From positions 248,001 through 312,000 of the forward strand of contig CAWFYE010000007.1 of the NCBI GenBank assembly GCA_963819975.1: DNA of 64,000 bases. Reading direction: 5' to 3'. The position numbers and the translations under genes are program-made. Every line of letters starts with the position of its first letter. Positions within the stretch are counted from its first letter, which is position 1. This stretch comes from Palsa-1392 sp963819975. Lineage in GTDB: Bacteria; Verrucomicrobiota; Verrucomicrobiia; Chthoniobacterales; UBA10450. Of the stretch, positions 16,959 to 25,441 are shown one piece after another. The notes under the pieces are model-generated. The model ran no database searches. It was given only the letters and a program-made list of their open reading frames with translations, and was not told the origin of the DNA.

Positions 16959-19607
16959 ATGTCTCTGATTTCCAGGCTGAATTCCCTCGCGCACGTCTAC
17001 CTGCGCCGCCGCGAGACGGAGGCCGAGGACGCAGAAGAAGTCCGATCCTACGTGGAATCGTTAACCGAAACGAAGATGCGCGACGGGACCGGCGAAGAGG
17101 AGGCGCGGCGCGCAGCTCTCATCGAGGTCGGCGGAATAGAACAGGTCTTGGAACAGATCCGGGAAAGCCGGCCCGGGTATGTTGTCGAGAGCTTTGGGAG
17201 AGATATCAACTACGCGCGCCGTTCCCTCTGCCGAAGTCCCGGTTTCACTTTGGTGGCGTGCCTGACGATCGCGCTCGGTGTGGGATTCGGAGGGGCCGTC
17301 TTGAGCCTGGTGACGAGCCTTTTGTGGCGGCCCCTTCCATATCTTGAATCCGGCCGCCTCGTGGGAGTATCGCAAGTGCTGCCCAACTCAGTTATCGAGT
17401 TCGTTTCGTATCCCGACTATCTGGATTGGCGAGCCGAACAGCGGGCGTTTGTCGAGTTGGCGGCGCAGATGCGAACCGACGGCGTTTTTGCCGGAGGCGA
17501 GGAACCCGAGCGCGTTAGCGGGCGAATGGTCAGCGCCAATTTCCTTCGTGCGCTCGGGGCGGTCCCCGAACTGGGCCGTTTTTTCACGGAAGCAGAAGAT
17601 GCGCCGAGTGGCGCGCGAGCCCTCGTCCTGGGCTATGATTTTTGGCAGCGCCGTTTCCATTCCGATCGAAGCGTTGTCGGAAGGATGGTCGAGTTCAATA
17701 GAGAGCCATGGCGGGTGGTTGGAATTCTGCCTCCGAATTTCGACTTTTACGGCCGAATTAACCCAAACAACGACTTCTTCATCCCCCTTGGCCGCATGTC
17801 GGAAGAGGTGCTCCTGGCAGATCGCCGGGCGCCCAGAGTGACTGTCATCGGCCGACTCAAGGAAGGAGTCAGCCTGGATGTTGCTTCGCGCGAAATGCAG
17901 GAAATCAGTCAGCGTCATCCCGAATCGCAAGCAGGCCAACGCATCCGACTGCAGCCCTTTCTCGAAACGTATTTCACGGCGACCCGCCGCACTTTGTTGG
18001 TGTTGACGGCCGCGGTCTCCCTGGTGGTTCTGATTTCTTTTGGAACCGTCGCCAACCTGATGCTTTCGCGGGGTGTGACCCGGCACGACGAAATCGCGCT
18101 GCGCCTGGCTCTGGGTGGTAGCCGGATGCGCGTCCTACGTTTGCTCGTCGCGGAAGCAGCGCTTCTCTGTTTCGGTGGCGCCGCCTTGGGAACGATCCTG
18201 GCCGCGGCGGTGCTCGCGTGGTTGCGGTCTCTGGCAATCAGTATCCTACCGCGCGCCGAGGATGCCGCCTTGAACTTCTGGGCGCTCGGCCTGGTCGCGG
18301 GCTTTGCCTTCGTCATTATCGTATTTTTTCAATCGCGCCCATTTTTTCGACTCTCAGCGATTTGGCTGCGTGATCTTTCGATTGGCCGGGTACGCCTGGC
18401 TATCGGACAGTCGCTACACCGTCGGCTGCGTCGGGGCGTGGTCGCAGTCCAGTTTGGGCTTTCGGTCATGCTTCTCCTGACCTCCAGTTTGCTCTTAAAA
18501 AGCTTCTGGCATCTGACCCGGGTCCAGCCAGGATACGATCGCACCGGAGTCCTCACTCTCCAGATCGTCCTGCCCCCGGCAAAGTATTCCAGTCCGGAAC
18601 TGGCGCATTCATTCTTCCAAAAAACAATCGAACGTGTCCGAGCGCTCCCCGGGGTCGAAGCCGTCAGCATCTCGACCGGTTTCCCCATGGGAAGATCGGG
18701 GGAGGCGCCGTTCTCGATCGAAGGTCGGCCGCAGCCCGGTAACTCTGCGCAATGGCCCAAAGCCTACATCCTGGCGGTCAGTCACGACTACCATCGGACT
18801 CTGCAAATTCCGCTCCTGGCCGGCCGGTATTTTCGCCCAGACGAAACGAATGGGCTTCTTGTTGATCAAATTTTTGCCGAGAAACAATTCCCGGGAAATG
18901 GCTTCGCAAGCGCGCTTGGCCAGGGCATCAAACTTCCGGGCGATGACGCTTGGCGCAAAGTAGTCGGCGTGGTCGGATCGGTCAGGCCCGACCGGCTCGA
19001 CCGAGACGGCCCTGGCATGCTCTATCTGCCCTGGATGGAACTCAAGCCAGCCGGCCGAGGCGGAGTAACCGACATGTGTCTGCTGGTAAAAGCGGGCGAA
19101 GGGGTCACCGACCTGCCAGCGAAAATCGGAGCGGCTGTCCGTGGCCTCGACCGGGATCAGCCGATCGGAAACGTCGCTACTTTGGATTCCTTGATTCGCG
19201 CCTCTTATGCACCGAGGCGCCTTAACTCAGCTCTAATGTGCAGTTTCTCGGTGGTCGCTCTCGTTCTCGCGGCGGTCGGATGCTATGGGGTGCTCAGCTA
19301 CACGGTGGCGCAACGCGCCCACGAAATTGGGATCCGAGTGGCCCTGGGCGCGCAGCGCAGGCATATCATGGGTCAGATCGTGGGAGAAGGTCTTGGGCTC
19401 GCAGTAATCGGAGCGATCTTAGGTGTAAGCGGTGCTTTGCTCATCGCGCGCCTCCTCCGGCCACTTCTCTACGCCGTGCCTCCCGATGATCTGTCTATCT
19501 ACGGTTCCGTCTTGCTTACTTTCTTTGTCGTCGCTCTACTCGCCACCGTTGGGCCTGCGCATCGCGCAGCGAAAATCGATCCGGCGGCCGCACTGCGCTG
19601 CGAATAA
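16959..19607 (+). CDS. Orphan MacB/FtsX-type permease (ADOP-like)
   Basis: 882 aa from the ATG at 16959; an earlier TTG at 16866 has no family support. An N-terminal soluble helical region of about 60 aa (ETEAEDAEEVRSYVESLTE) precedes the first membrane span (FTLVACLTIALGVGFGGAVL, about 100). A large periplasmic MacB-PCD domain follows, then FtsX spans near 360-470, a second periplasmic domain, and three last spans ending PAHRAAKIDPAAALRCE. This is the duplicated permease architecture described as ADOP in Acidobacteria and kin, encoded without an adjacent ATPase, as here. Members are thought to handle macrolides, lipids or peptides; the substrate is unknown. The PadR gene at 11.0-11.4 kb is its likely regulator. 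Confidence 0.85.
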   Translation: MSLISRLNSLAHVYLRRRETEAEDAEEVRSYVESLTETKMRDGTGEEEARRAALIEVGGIEQVLEQIRESRPGYVVESFGRDINYARRSLCRSPGFTLVACLTIALGVGFGGAVLSLVTSLLWRPLPYLESGRLVGVSQVLPNSVIEFVSYPDYLDWRAEQRAFVELAAQMRTDGVFAGGEEPERVSGRMVSANFLRALGAVPELGRFFTEAEDAPSGARALVLGYDFWQRRFHSDRSVVGRMVEFNREPWRVVGILPPNFDFYGRINPNNDFFIPLGRMSEEVLLADRRAPRVTVIGRLKEGVSLDVASREMQEISQRHPESQAGQRIRLQPFLETYFTATRRTLLVLTAAVSLVVLISFGTVANLMLSRGVTRHDEIALRLALGGSRMRVLRLLVAEAALLCFGGAALGTILAAAVLAWLRSLAISILPRAEDAALNFWALGLVAGFAFVIIVFFQSRPFFRLSAIWLRDLSIGRVRLAIGQSLHRRLRRGVVAVQFGLSVMLLLTSSLLLKSFWHLTRVQPGYDRTGVLTLQIVLPPAKYSSPELAHSFFQKTIERVRALPGVEAVSISTGFPMGRSGEAPFSIEGRPQPGNSAQWPKAYILAVSHDYHRTLQIPLLAGRYFRPDETNGLLVDQIFAEKQFPGNGFASALGQGIKLPGDDAWRKVVGVVGSVRPDRLDRDGPGMLYLPWMELKPAGRGGVTDMCLLVKAGEGVTDLPAKIGAAVRGLDRDQPIGNVATLDSLIRASYAPRRLNSALMCSFSVVALVLAAVGCYGVLSYTVAQRAHEIGIRVALGAQRRHIMGQIVGEGLGLAVIGAILGVSGALLIARLLRPLLYAVPPDDLSIYGSVLLTFFVVALLATVGPAHRAAKIDPAAALRCE

Positions 19608-19670
19608 GATCTTTTTCGAGACCGAAGAAAACGGAAGTGCAAAGCAAGCGGTTCGCGCCGAAATTGCACA

Positions 19671-20390
19671 ATGGCAGTACGCGGGGCCAGAGCGTTGTTT
19701 TTTTTGCTCCTCCTCGGCACGGGCTGTAGACCGGCGGAGATTTGCGCGCGCGAGTTTGCCGCGGAGAGGGAGCGGATGGTAAAATTCAAGGTCGCGATGC
19801 ATGGAGTGACGAACGAGCGGGTCCTGACCGCGATGGGCAAGGTGCCTCGCGAACAATTTGTCCCAGGAGAACTGCGCGGCAGAAGCTATTCCGATCGACC
19901 GCTGCCGATCGGCTACGATCAGACGATTTCGCAGCCGTTCATCGTTGCGTTCATGACCGAGAAATTGGAACTGAAACCAACCGATCGGGTACTCGAGATC
20001 GGCACCGGCTCCGGTTACCAGGCCGCGGTCCTCAGCGAACTGGCGGCGGAAGTTTATTCGATCGAGATCATCGAACCGCTTGGGAAACGGGCCGAGGAAA
20101 CACTAAGGCGGCTCGGCTACAAAAACGTCCACGTAAAAATCGGCGACGGCTATAAAGGATGGCCGGAACACGCGCCCTATGACGCGGTCATCGTGACCTG
20201 CGCGCCCGACCATGTGCCGCGACCGTTAGTCGAGCAGTTGAAGGACGCCGGGCGGATCATTATCCCGGTCGGCCCGACCGGCACGCAGGAGCTTTACCTG
20301 CTCGAAAAAAAGGATGGCCAACTTCGGCAGCGCGCGGTTTTGCCGGTCCGTTTCGTGCCGATGACTGGAGAAGCACGCGAACCGCGGTGA
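19671..20390 (+). CDS. pcm: Protein-L-isoaspartate O-methyltransferase, predicted lipoprotein
   Basis: 239 aa. The SAM-binding motif VLEIGTGSGYQAAVLSEL and the preceding DQTISQPFIVAFM segment identify the isoaspartyl methyltransferase family, which repairs damaged Asn/Asp residues. The N-terminus MAVRGARALFFLLLLGTGC carries a lipobox ending at Cys19, so the enzyme is probably exported and lipid-anchored, unlike the cytoplasmic E. coli Pcm. How SAM would reach it outside is unclear; internal starts (Met36 or Met43) could give a cytosolic form. It stands alone between the permease and a minus-strand pair. Confidence 0.85.
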   Translation: MAVRGARALFFLLLLGTGCRPAEICAREFAAERERMVKFKVAMHGVTNERVLTAMGKVPREQFVPGELRGRSYSDRPLPIGYDQTISQPFIVAFMTEKLELKPTDRVLEIGTGSGYQAAVLSELAAEVYSIEIIEPLGKRAEETLRRLGYKNVHVKIGDGYKGWPEHAPYDAVIVTCAPDHVPRPLVEQLKDAGRIIIPVGPTGTQELYLLEKKDGQLRQRAVLPVRFVPMTGEAREPR

Positions 20391-20409
20391 AGTTTCAGCG
20401 CGCTTTCGC

Positions 20410-20443
20410 CTAACGAATCGGCGGGCGCAACCGCGTTCGTTAG
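20410..20443. terminator. Inverted pair of the CTAACGAA word between convergent genes
   Basis: CTAACGAA (20410-20417) and TTCGTTAG (20436-20443) are exact inverted repeats with an 18-base GC-rich loop, between pcm and the convergent small gene. The left arm belongs to a CGTTAGGC word and the right arm covers the stop of the minus-strand gene. It can form a stem in either transcript. Confidence 0.45.
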
Positions 20444-20736
20444 CCGCGCTTGCTGAAGATTTTTAGTTCTTCGGCTGCTTTCTGCAACTCGTCGAGGGTG
20501 GCGAGGGCCGCTTCCTGTTTCTTGATCGTGGCATCGTTCGTCGCCAGCATTTCCTGGAGGAGTTGCAGGGTGGATCCAGTGTTCGTCTCCTGCACGGCGG
20601 TCACAGATCGGGCCACGGCCGCCGGAGCGGGAGTGGCGGCCTGGATAATGATCGGGGCCGGCGTTTGCCCGCTGCTGCCCGGTAAAAAGAGCAGGCTGCA
20701 AATCAGCGCGCTGAAAAGCAAAAGGTAACGGCGCAT
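20440..20736 (-). CDS. Small exported coiled-coil protein
   Basis: 98 aa from ATG 20736, which follows a G-rich ribosome-binding stretch. The signal peptide covers residues 1 to about 24 (YLLLFSALICSLLFLPGSSG). A Pro/Ala-rich segment (TPAPIIIQAATPAPAA) is followed by a C-terminal helix of about 50 aa with heptad-like leucines (LQLLQEMLATND, EAALATLDELQKAAEEL). The family is not recognised. It starts one base after the stop of the upstream small exported protein, so the two probably work together in the periplasm. Confidence 0.6.
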   Translation of the reverse strand: MRRYLLLFSALICSLLFLPGSSGQTPAPIIIQAATPAPAAVARSVTAVQETNTGSTLQLLQEMLATNDATIKKQEAALATLDELQKAAEELKIFSKRG

Positions 20737-20737
20737 C

Positions 20738-20962
20738 TTAACGTCCCCCCCGGCTGGCATAGATCCGAGCGACCCGGATCGCTTCCCCCAGCGTGACGAG
20801 CTTGGCGTCGATCTTGGCCTGGTTATCCGCGATCAAGATCTGTTGCGCCTGGATTTCCTTGATCAGTGCTTCCACGCGTTTGGGATCCTCGGGCGCGTTG
20901 GATTGCGCGCCGAGTGAGCTGGCGAAAAGGGCGAGCGCGCCCAGGAGCATCAGTTTTTTCAT
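20738..20962 (-). CDS. Small exported helical protein
   Basis: 74 aa from ATG 20962. The signal peptide is KKLMLLGALALFASSLGAQ. It is followed by an acidic helix (VEALIKEIQAQQILIADNQ, AKIDAKLVTLGEAIRVARI) and a basic SRGGR end. It is not recognised. It is the first gene of a two-gene minus-strand unit and diverges from rpoN, whose ATG lies about 130 bases away. Confidence 0.55.
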   Translation of the reverse strand: MKKLMLLGALALFASSLGAQSNAPEDPKRVEALIKEIQAQQILIADNQAKIDAKLVTLGEAIRVARIYASRGGR

Positions 20963-21094
20963 AAGCGGAAGTCTCAGCCGGATAAGAAAGCAAGTCACGT
21001 TCCCACGCCCCGGCGCCGAGCCGCAGAGGTTCCGGAAGGGCTCCGCGGCGCGAAAACTGCTTGCTAGGGGAAGCTCAGTTGATACCCTCTGCCC

Positions 21095-22513
21095 ATGGCT
21101 GGCCCGGGAATGTTCCAATCACAGAATCTTTCCCTGCAGCAGGTCCTCGCGCCGCAGCTTCAGCAGAGCTTGCTCATTCTCCAGGCGCCGCTCCTCGAAT
21201 TGCGAAATCTCGTGCAGCAGGAAATGGAGACCAATCCGGTGCTCGAGGAGCTGGCGGACCCGACCGATGAGGAACGCCAAGTCTCGGAGAGCGAGCCGGC
21301 AGAGGACAACTTCAAGGAAGAATTCGACCAGCTGGCCAAGCTCGATGACGAGTGGCGCGATTACATGGCGCAATCGAGCAGCTACAGCGGCCGCTCAAAG
21401 GAAAACGAAGAAAAGCGCCAGTTCTTTTTCGATTCTATCGCCACTCAGGAGACATTGCAGCAGCATCTCGTAGGACAGCTCAACCAGGCCGCGCTCAGCG
21501 GCGGCGATCGCAAAACGGCCGAACTGATCATCGGCAACATCGACGACAATGGCTTTCTCCAGACGACGCCGGAAGAGATGGCAATGAATACCGGTATCGC
21601 GCAGGAGGATTTCGAGCTCATGCTCACCCTCGTTCAGAGCTTTTATCCGCCGGGCGTCGGCGCGCGCGATTTGCGCGAGTGCCTCCTCATTCAACTGAAA
21701 CGCGAAGGGCGCGAAATGAGTCTCGAATACCGGATCGTCGCTGATCACATGGTCGATCTCGGGAAGCGCCGTTTCCCCGAGATCGCGCGCCGGATGGGAA
21801 TCACCGTCGAACAGGTGCAGAAAGCCGCCAACAATATCGCGCGACTCGATCCGCGACCGGGCCAGATCTTCGCCGAGGCGCCACAAAATTACGTCCTGCC
21901 CGATGTGACGGTGGAAAAAATCCAGGGCGAATACCAGATCATCCTCAACGGCGAACAAATCCCGCACCTGCGGATCAGCAATACCTACAAAGACATCATG
22001 TCGCAGGACGGCAGCGGCGGCGAGGTGAAGGACTACATCCGCGACAAAATCCGGAGCGGAAAATTCCTTATCAAATCGATCCATCAGCGCCAGCAGACGA
22101 TCTCCAATATCGCGCACCAGATTGTCTCGCGGCAGAAGGAATTTTTCGAGCACGGCTCGGCACATCTCAAGCCGATGACGATGGTGCAGATCGCGGACGC
22201 CGTCGGAGTGCACGAGACGACGGTCAGTCGCGCCATCTCCGGCAAATACATTTCGACTCCGCAAGGTATCTTCGAAATGAAATACTTTTTCACCCCGGGC
22301 TATCAGACCTCGAGCGGCGTCTCGATGAGCAACACGAGCGTCAAGGAAGCGATTCTCGATCTGGTCAAGAGCGAGTCCGGGAGCACGCCACTGAGCGATA
22401 AGGAAATCGTCGAGATTCTCGGCGAGCGCGGCATCCCGATCGCTCGCCGTACGGTGGCGAAGTACCGAACCGAGCTGAACATTCTGCCGAGCAACATGCG
22501 GCGGAAGTATTGA
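21095..22513 (+). CDS. rpoN: RNA polymerase sigma-54 factor
   Basis: 472 aa. Region I is glutamine- and leucine-rich (LSLQQVLAPQLQQSLLILQ) and binds activator and core. An acidic region II follows (ETNPVLEELADPTDEE). The core- and DNA-binding part has the HTH region near VGVHETTVSRAIS and ends with the RpoN box ARRTVAKYR, which reads the -24 element. The length is normal. A matching sigma-54 activator with an intact GAFTGA loop is encoded at 60.6-62.0 kb. The ATG at 21095 fits the usual MAGPxMxQ start. Confidence 0.97.
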   Translation: MAGPGMFQSQNLSLQQVLAPQLQQSLLILQAPLLELRNLVQQEMETNPVLEELADPTDEERQVSESEPAEDNFKEEFDQLAKLDDEWRDYMAQSSSYSGRSKENEEKRQFFFDSIATQETLQQHLVGQLNQAALSGGDRKTAELIIGNIDDNGFLQTTPEEMAMNTGIAQEDFELMLTLVQSFYPPGVGARDLRECLLIQLKREGREMSLEYRIVADHMVDLGKRRFPEIARRMGITVEQVQKAANNIARLDPRPGQIFAEAPQNYVLPDVTVEKIQGEYQIILNGEQIPHLRISNTYKDIMSQDGSGGEVKDYIRDKIRSGKFLIKSIHQRQQTISNIAHQIVSRQKEFFEHGSAHLKPMTMVQIADAVGVHETTVSRAISGKYISTPQGIFEMKYFFTPGYQTSSGVSMSNTSVKEAILDLVKSESGSTPLSDKEIVEILGERGIPIARRTVAKYRTELNILPSNMRRKY

Positions 22514-22527
22514 GCGTCGCGACGCTC
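22512..22527. terminator. 16-base perfect palindrome at the rpoN stop
   Basis: GAGCGTCGCGACGCTC is a perfect palindrome overlapping the rpoN stop codon. It can fold into a stem in the transcript; no T-run follows. Confidence 0.35.
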
Positions 22528-22639
22528 GGCAAAGCGTAAACCGACGTCAGGACTTCTCGGTCCTGGTCCGCCCGTGACCTGTTCCCTGATTGCGACGCCG
22601 AAGAAATCCGTGGTAGGCTGCACGCCTTGCTTCCAATCC

Positions 22640-24529
22640 ATGCAACGCAAACTCACTGCGATCCTCTCCGCCGACGTGGCAGGCTACAGCGGCCTGATGG
22701 AAGCCGACGAGGCGGGAACCATGGACCGGTTGAAGGGTAACCGGAGTACAATTTTCGATCCCCTCGTCGCCACTCACGGCGGCCGCGTCTTCAAGCTTTT
22801 GGGCGACGGCGCACTGGTGGAGTTCTCGAGCGTCATCGCAGCCGTGAATTGCGCGCTCGCGATACAAGGGGCGACAGAAAAGGCCGCAGCTGAAACCGCC
22901 GAGACCAGCCGCATTCGTTACCGGATCGGCATTAATCTTGGCGAAGTCATCGTCGAAGGCGACGATATCTATGGCGAGGGTGTCAATGAGGCGGCGCGGC
23001 TTCAAGCGCTCGCGCCAGTCGGCGGTGTCGCCCTTTCCCGCATCGTTCGGGATCAGGTGGAAGGCAAGGCTCCCTGCGTCTTCGAGGATTTGGGCGAGCA
23101 CACGGTAAAGAACATTGAGCGTCCGGTGCATGTTTTCTCGGTCCACGCAGCTGGTGGGCCCAGTGAAGCCCGGCATCGTAAGGCGGAACAGGCTCGAAAG
23201 CTGTCGATCTGCGTGCTCCCGTTCGCCAACATGAGCGGCGATGCCGAGCAGGAGTATTTCAGCGACGGGATTAGCGAAGACATTATTACAGATCTGAGCA
23301 AGGTCTCGGCGCTCGCCGTCATTTCACGCAACAGCGCTTTCATGTACAAGGGCAAACACGTTGATCTTCCGAAAGTCGCGCGCGAGTTGAAGGTCAGCCA
23401 TGTGCTGGAAGGCAGTGTGCGGAAATCAGGAGGCCGCGTCCGGATCACGGCGCAGCTGATCGACGGCACGACAAACGATCACGTCTGGGCCGAGCGCTAC
23501 GACCGCGACCTGAACGACATCTTTGCCCTTCAGGACGAAATCTCCGAAGCCATCGTCAACGCGCTGAAGTTGAAACTCCTCCCCGGGGAAAAAGAGGCCA
23601 TCGAGCGACGGGGAACGGAGAATGTTGAGGCCTACAATCTCTATCTGATGGCGCGCCAGAATTACGTCACCGGCGGCGAAAGCGATCCCCGGCGAATGGA
23701 GGCAGCCATCCGCATCTGCTCCCGCGTCACGGAAATGGATCCCAACTATGCGGAGGCCTGGGCGCTGATGGCACTTGGTCAGATGGTCGTGCACTTCATT
23801 CATGGGAAAAAGGGCGGTGGCGGCCTCACGGCAGCGGAACGGGCGCTCGCACTGAATCCAAACCTGGCCGAGGCGCATGCCGTAAGGGCGAGAATTTTTG
23901 CCGAAACCGGTCGTCACGAGGAGGCGTCGGCCGAAATCGCGAACGGCCTTCGTCTCGACCCAGAGTCCTTCGAAGTGAACCGGTCAGCCGGGCTTTTGAG
24001 CTTTCGACAGCAGCGCTTGGAAGACGCGATTCGTTACTGGGAAAAGGCGACAGCTCTGGTCGAAACCGATGTCGCCTCCCCCGCGATGTTGACGACCTGC
24101 TACACAGCGCTCGGAGATGACCAGGCGGCGCGCAGCGCGGCCCAAGTCACCTTCACCAGAGCGGAAAAGACTCTCGCGCAGGATCCGAACAATGGAGCGG
24201 TCACGGGCTGGGGGGTTTCTGCTCTGCTCATCCTTGGCGAGTCCGAACGCGCAAGGGAGTGGATCAATCGCGCTCTCCTGGTTGATCCGGAGAACGTTCA
24301 CATGCGCTATAACTTTGCCTGCGGTCTGGCCGCTGATAAGAAGGAACGCGAGGCAGCGATCGATTTACTTGAGCCAGCCTTCGCGGCAATTTCCATGGGC
24401 CTGTTAAACCACGCCAAGATAGATCCAGACCTCGATCCGCTGCGCGAGGATCCCCGCTTCCAAGCCATGATCGCTTGCGCCGAAGCGCGGCTGGCGGCGG
24501 AAAATCAGGCCGGCGGTGCGATGTCATGA
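22640..24529 (+). CDS. Class III adenylate/guanylate cyclase-domain protein with TolB-like and TPR regions
   Basis: 629 aa from ATG 22640. Residues 1-165 are a class III nucleotidyl cyclase domain: metal Asp in ILSADVAGYS, second Asp in KLLGDGALVEF, and the transition-state Asn/Arg in GEGVNEAARL, so catalysis is possible. Residues about 190-320 form the TolB-like N-terminal domain often found after such cyclases (SICVLPFANMSGD, YFSDGISEDIITDLS, VLEGSVRKSGGRVRITAQL). The rest is TPR (NPNLAEAHAVRARIFAETG and others). There is no membrane span. This cytosolic CyaA-like architecture is common in soil Proteobacteria and Verrucomicrobia; the signal is unknown. It overlaps the next gene by ATGA. Confidence 0.85.
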   Translation: MQRKLTAILSADVAGYSGLMEADEAGTMDRLKGNRSTIFDPLVATHGGRVFKLLGDGALVEFSSVIAAVNCALAIQGATEKAAAETAETSRIRYRIGINLGEVIVEGDDIYGEGVNEAARLQALAPVGGVALSRIVRDQVEGKAPCVFEDLGEHTVKNIERPVHVFSVHAAGGPSEARHRKAEQARKLSICVLPFANMSGDAEQEYFSDGISEDIITDLSKVSALAVISRNSAFMYKGKHVDLPKVARELKVSHVLEGSVRKSGGRVRITAQLIDGTTNDHVWAERYDRDLNDIFALQDEISEAIVNALKLKLLPGEKEAIERRGTENVEAYNLYLMARQNYVTGGESDPRRMEAAIRICSRVTEMDPNYAEAWALMALGQMVVHFIHGKKGGGGLTAAERALALNPNLAEAHAVRARIFAETGRHEEASAEIANGLRLDPESFEVNRSAGLLSFRQQRLEDAIRYWEKATALVETDVASPAMLTTCYTALGDDQAARSAAQVTFTRAEKTLAQDPNNGAVTGWGVSALLILGESERAREWINRALLVDPENVHMRYNFACGLAADKKEREAAIDLLEPAFAAISMGLLNHAKIDPDLDPLREDPRFQAMIACAEARLAAENQAGGAMS

Positions 24530-24885
24530 CGCCCTCACTCCGTCGCGCAGTTATCGCTGATTGGCGGGGATTACCCTCCGATCCGCCTCGGCCCGACCGG
24601 ACCCAATCCACAGCCGACCTTCTCCCCAAGGTCATGCAGAAGCTCGGGTTGAAAGAGCGGATGCAGGAAACCGAAATCCTCGGCGCCTGGAAATCGCTCG
24701 TGGGCGAATTCATCGCGGCCCACTCCTGCCCGATCGCTTTGCGGGAGGGCGTTCTTTACGTCCACGTCCTCCAGCCGGCGCTGCACTACGAACTGGACCG
24801 CGTCAACAAACCGGAAATCCTGCGCAAACTGAAACAGCGCTACGGCGCCCGGGCGATTCGCGACCTTCGTTTCCGCCTCGGCTGA
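24526..24885 (+). CDS. DUF721/DciA-like protein
   Basis: 119 aa from the ATG at 24526, overlapping the cyclase stop. The DUF721 pattern is present: LLPKVMQKLGL, ILGAWKSLVGEFIAAHSCPI, REGVLYVHVLQPALHYELDRVNKPEILRKL, split here by an insertion-free core, with a final AIRDLRFRLG. DUF721 includes DciA, the helicase loader of bacteria lacking DnaC/DnaI (family knowledge). Its 3' end overlaps the convergent mntR end by 46 bases. Confidence 0.75.
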   Translation: MTPSLRRAVIADWRGLPSDPPRPDRTQSTADLLPKVMQKLGLKERMQETEILGAWKSLVGEFIAAHSCPIALREGVLYVHVLQPALHYELDRVNKPEILRKLKQRYGARAIRDLRFRLG

Positions 24886-25340
24886 GTTCCTGGCCGGCGT
24901 TTTGCCTTCCGGAGGTGTTTTACAAACGCCTGCAGCGTCTCCGCGCTGACGTGATGCTCGATCCCCTCGGCGTCGGATTGCGCAATGAGAGCGGGCACCC
25001 CTAACGATTCCAAGAATTCGACCACGATCTCGTGCCGGGTACGCGATTCCTCCGAGAGCTTGCTTCCGCTCGGGGTCAGGAAAATGGAACGATAGGGTAG
25101 GCTGGTCACGAGCCCGTCGCGTTGCAGGCGCTGGATCGTGCGCGCCACCGTCACATGGGTGACTCCGAGGCGCCGCGCAATGTCGATCACGCGCGCTTCC
25201 CCGGTGGCGGCGATGAGCTCGGCGATGATCTCGACATAATCCTGCGCAATCTCCTGGGCATGCTCTTCGCGCGTCCGGCGCGGATGGCTGGGCGGGAGGG
25301 CCGGACGACGTTTGCGGGCTGGAGCGGATTTGACCGGCAC
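24840..25340 (-). CDS. mntR: Manganese-responsive DtxR/MntR-type regulator
   Basis: 166 aa if started at the GTG 25340. The frame stays open to ATGs at 25454 and 25475, but those would overlap the divergent mntH start, and the extra N-terminus has no family match. The MntR body is clear: DYVEIIAELIAATGEARVIDIARRLGV, helix-turn-helix THVTVARTIQRLQRDGLV, SIFLTPSGSKLSEESRTRH and EGIEHHVSAETLQAF with metal-binding Glu/His residues. It lacks the SH3-like domain, as in E. coli MntR. It ends in a basic tail. It is divergent from the manganese importer gene, and a palindrome fit for its operator lies between them. Confidence 0.85.
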   Translation of the reverse strand: MPVKSAPARKRRPALPPSHPRRTREEHAQEIAQDYVEIIAELIAATGEARVIDIARRLGVTHVTVARTIQRLQRDGLVTSLPYRSIFLTPSGSKLSEESRTRHEIVVEFLESLGVPALIAQSDAEGIEHHVSAETLQAFVKHLRKAKRRPGTQPRRKRRSRIARAP

Positions 25341-25388
25341 GGCTGCAACAAACCAAAGAACGGGCCGTTGACAACTGGAAGATAGATT

Positions 25389-25404
25389 TGTAGCCTGCGC
25401 TACA
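25389..25404. promoter_or_regulatory. Candidate MntR operator
   Basis: TGTAGCCTGCGCTACA is a perfect 6-4-6 inverted repeat. It lies in the mntR-mntH gap, 37 bases before the mntH ATG. A TTGACA lies about 20 bases upstream, so a bound regulator would cover the mntH promoter. Confidence 0.6.
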
Positions 25405-25410
25405 TCTTTA

Positions 25411-25420
25411 AGCACGTGCT
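25411..25420. promoter_or_regulatory. Second palindrome before mntH
   Basis: AGCACGTGCT is a perfect 10-base palindrome between the operator candidate and the mntH start. It may be a half-occupied second site or chance. Confidence 0.3.
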
Positions 25421-25441
25421 GCGAGATGTCGATTCCGCTGA

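Noticed and set aside
22640..24529. Cyclase-TPR protein as part of a cyclic-nucleotide defence system
   Set aside because: Class III cyclase plus TolB-like and TPR domains is a common signalling design, and no effector gene is adjacent.
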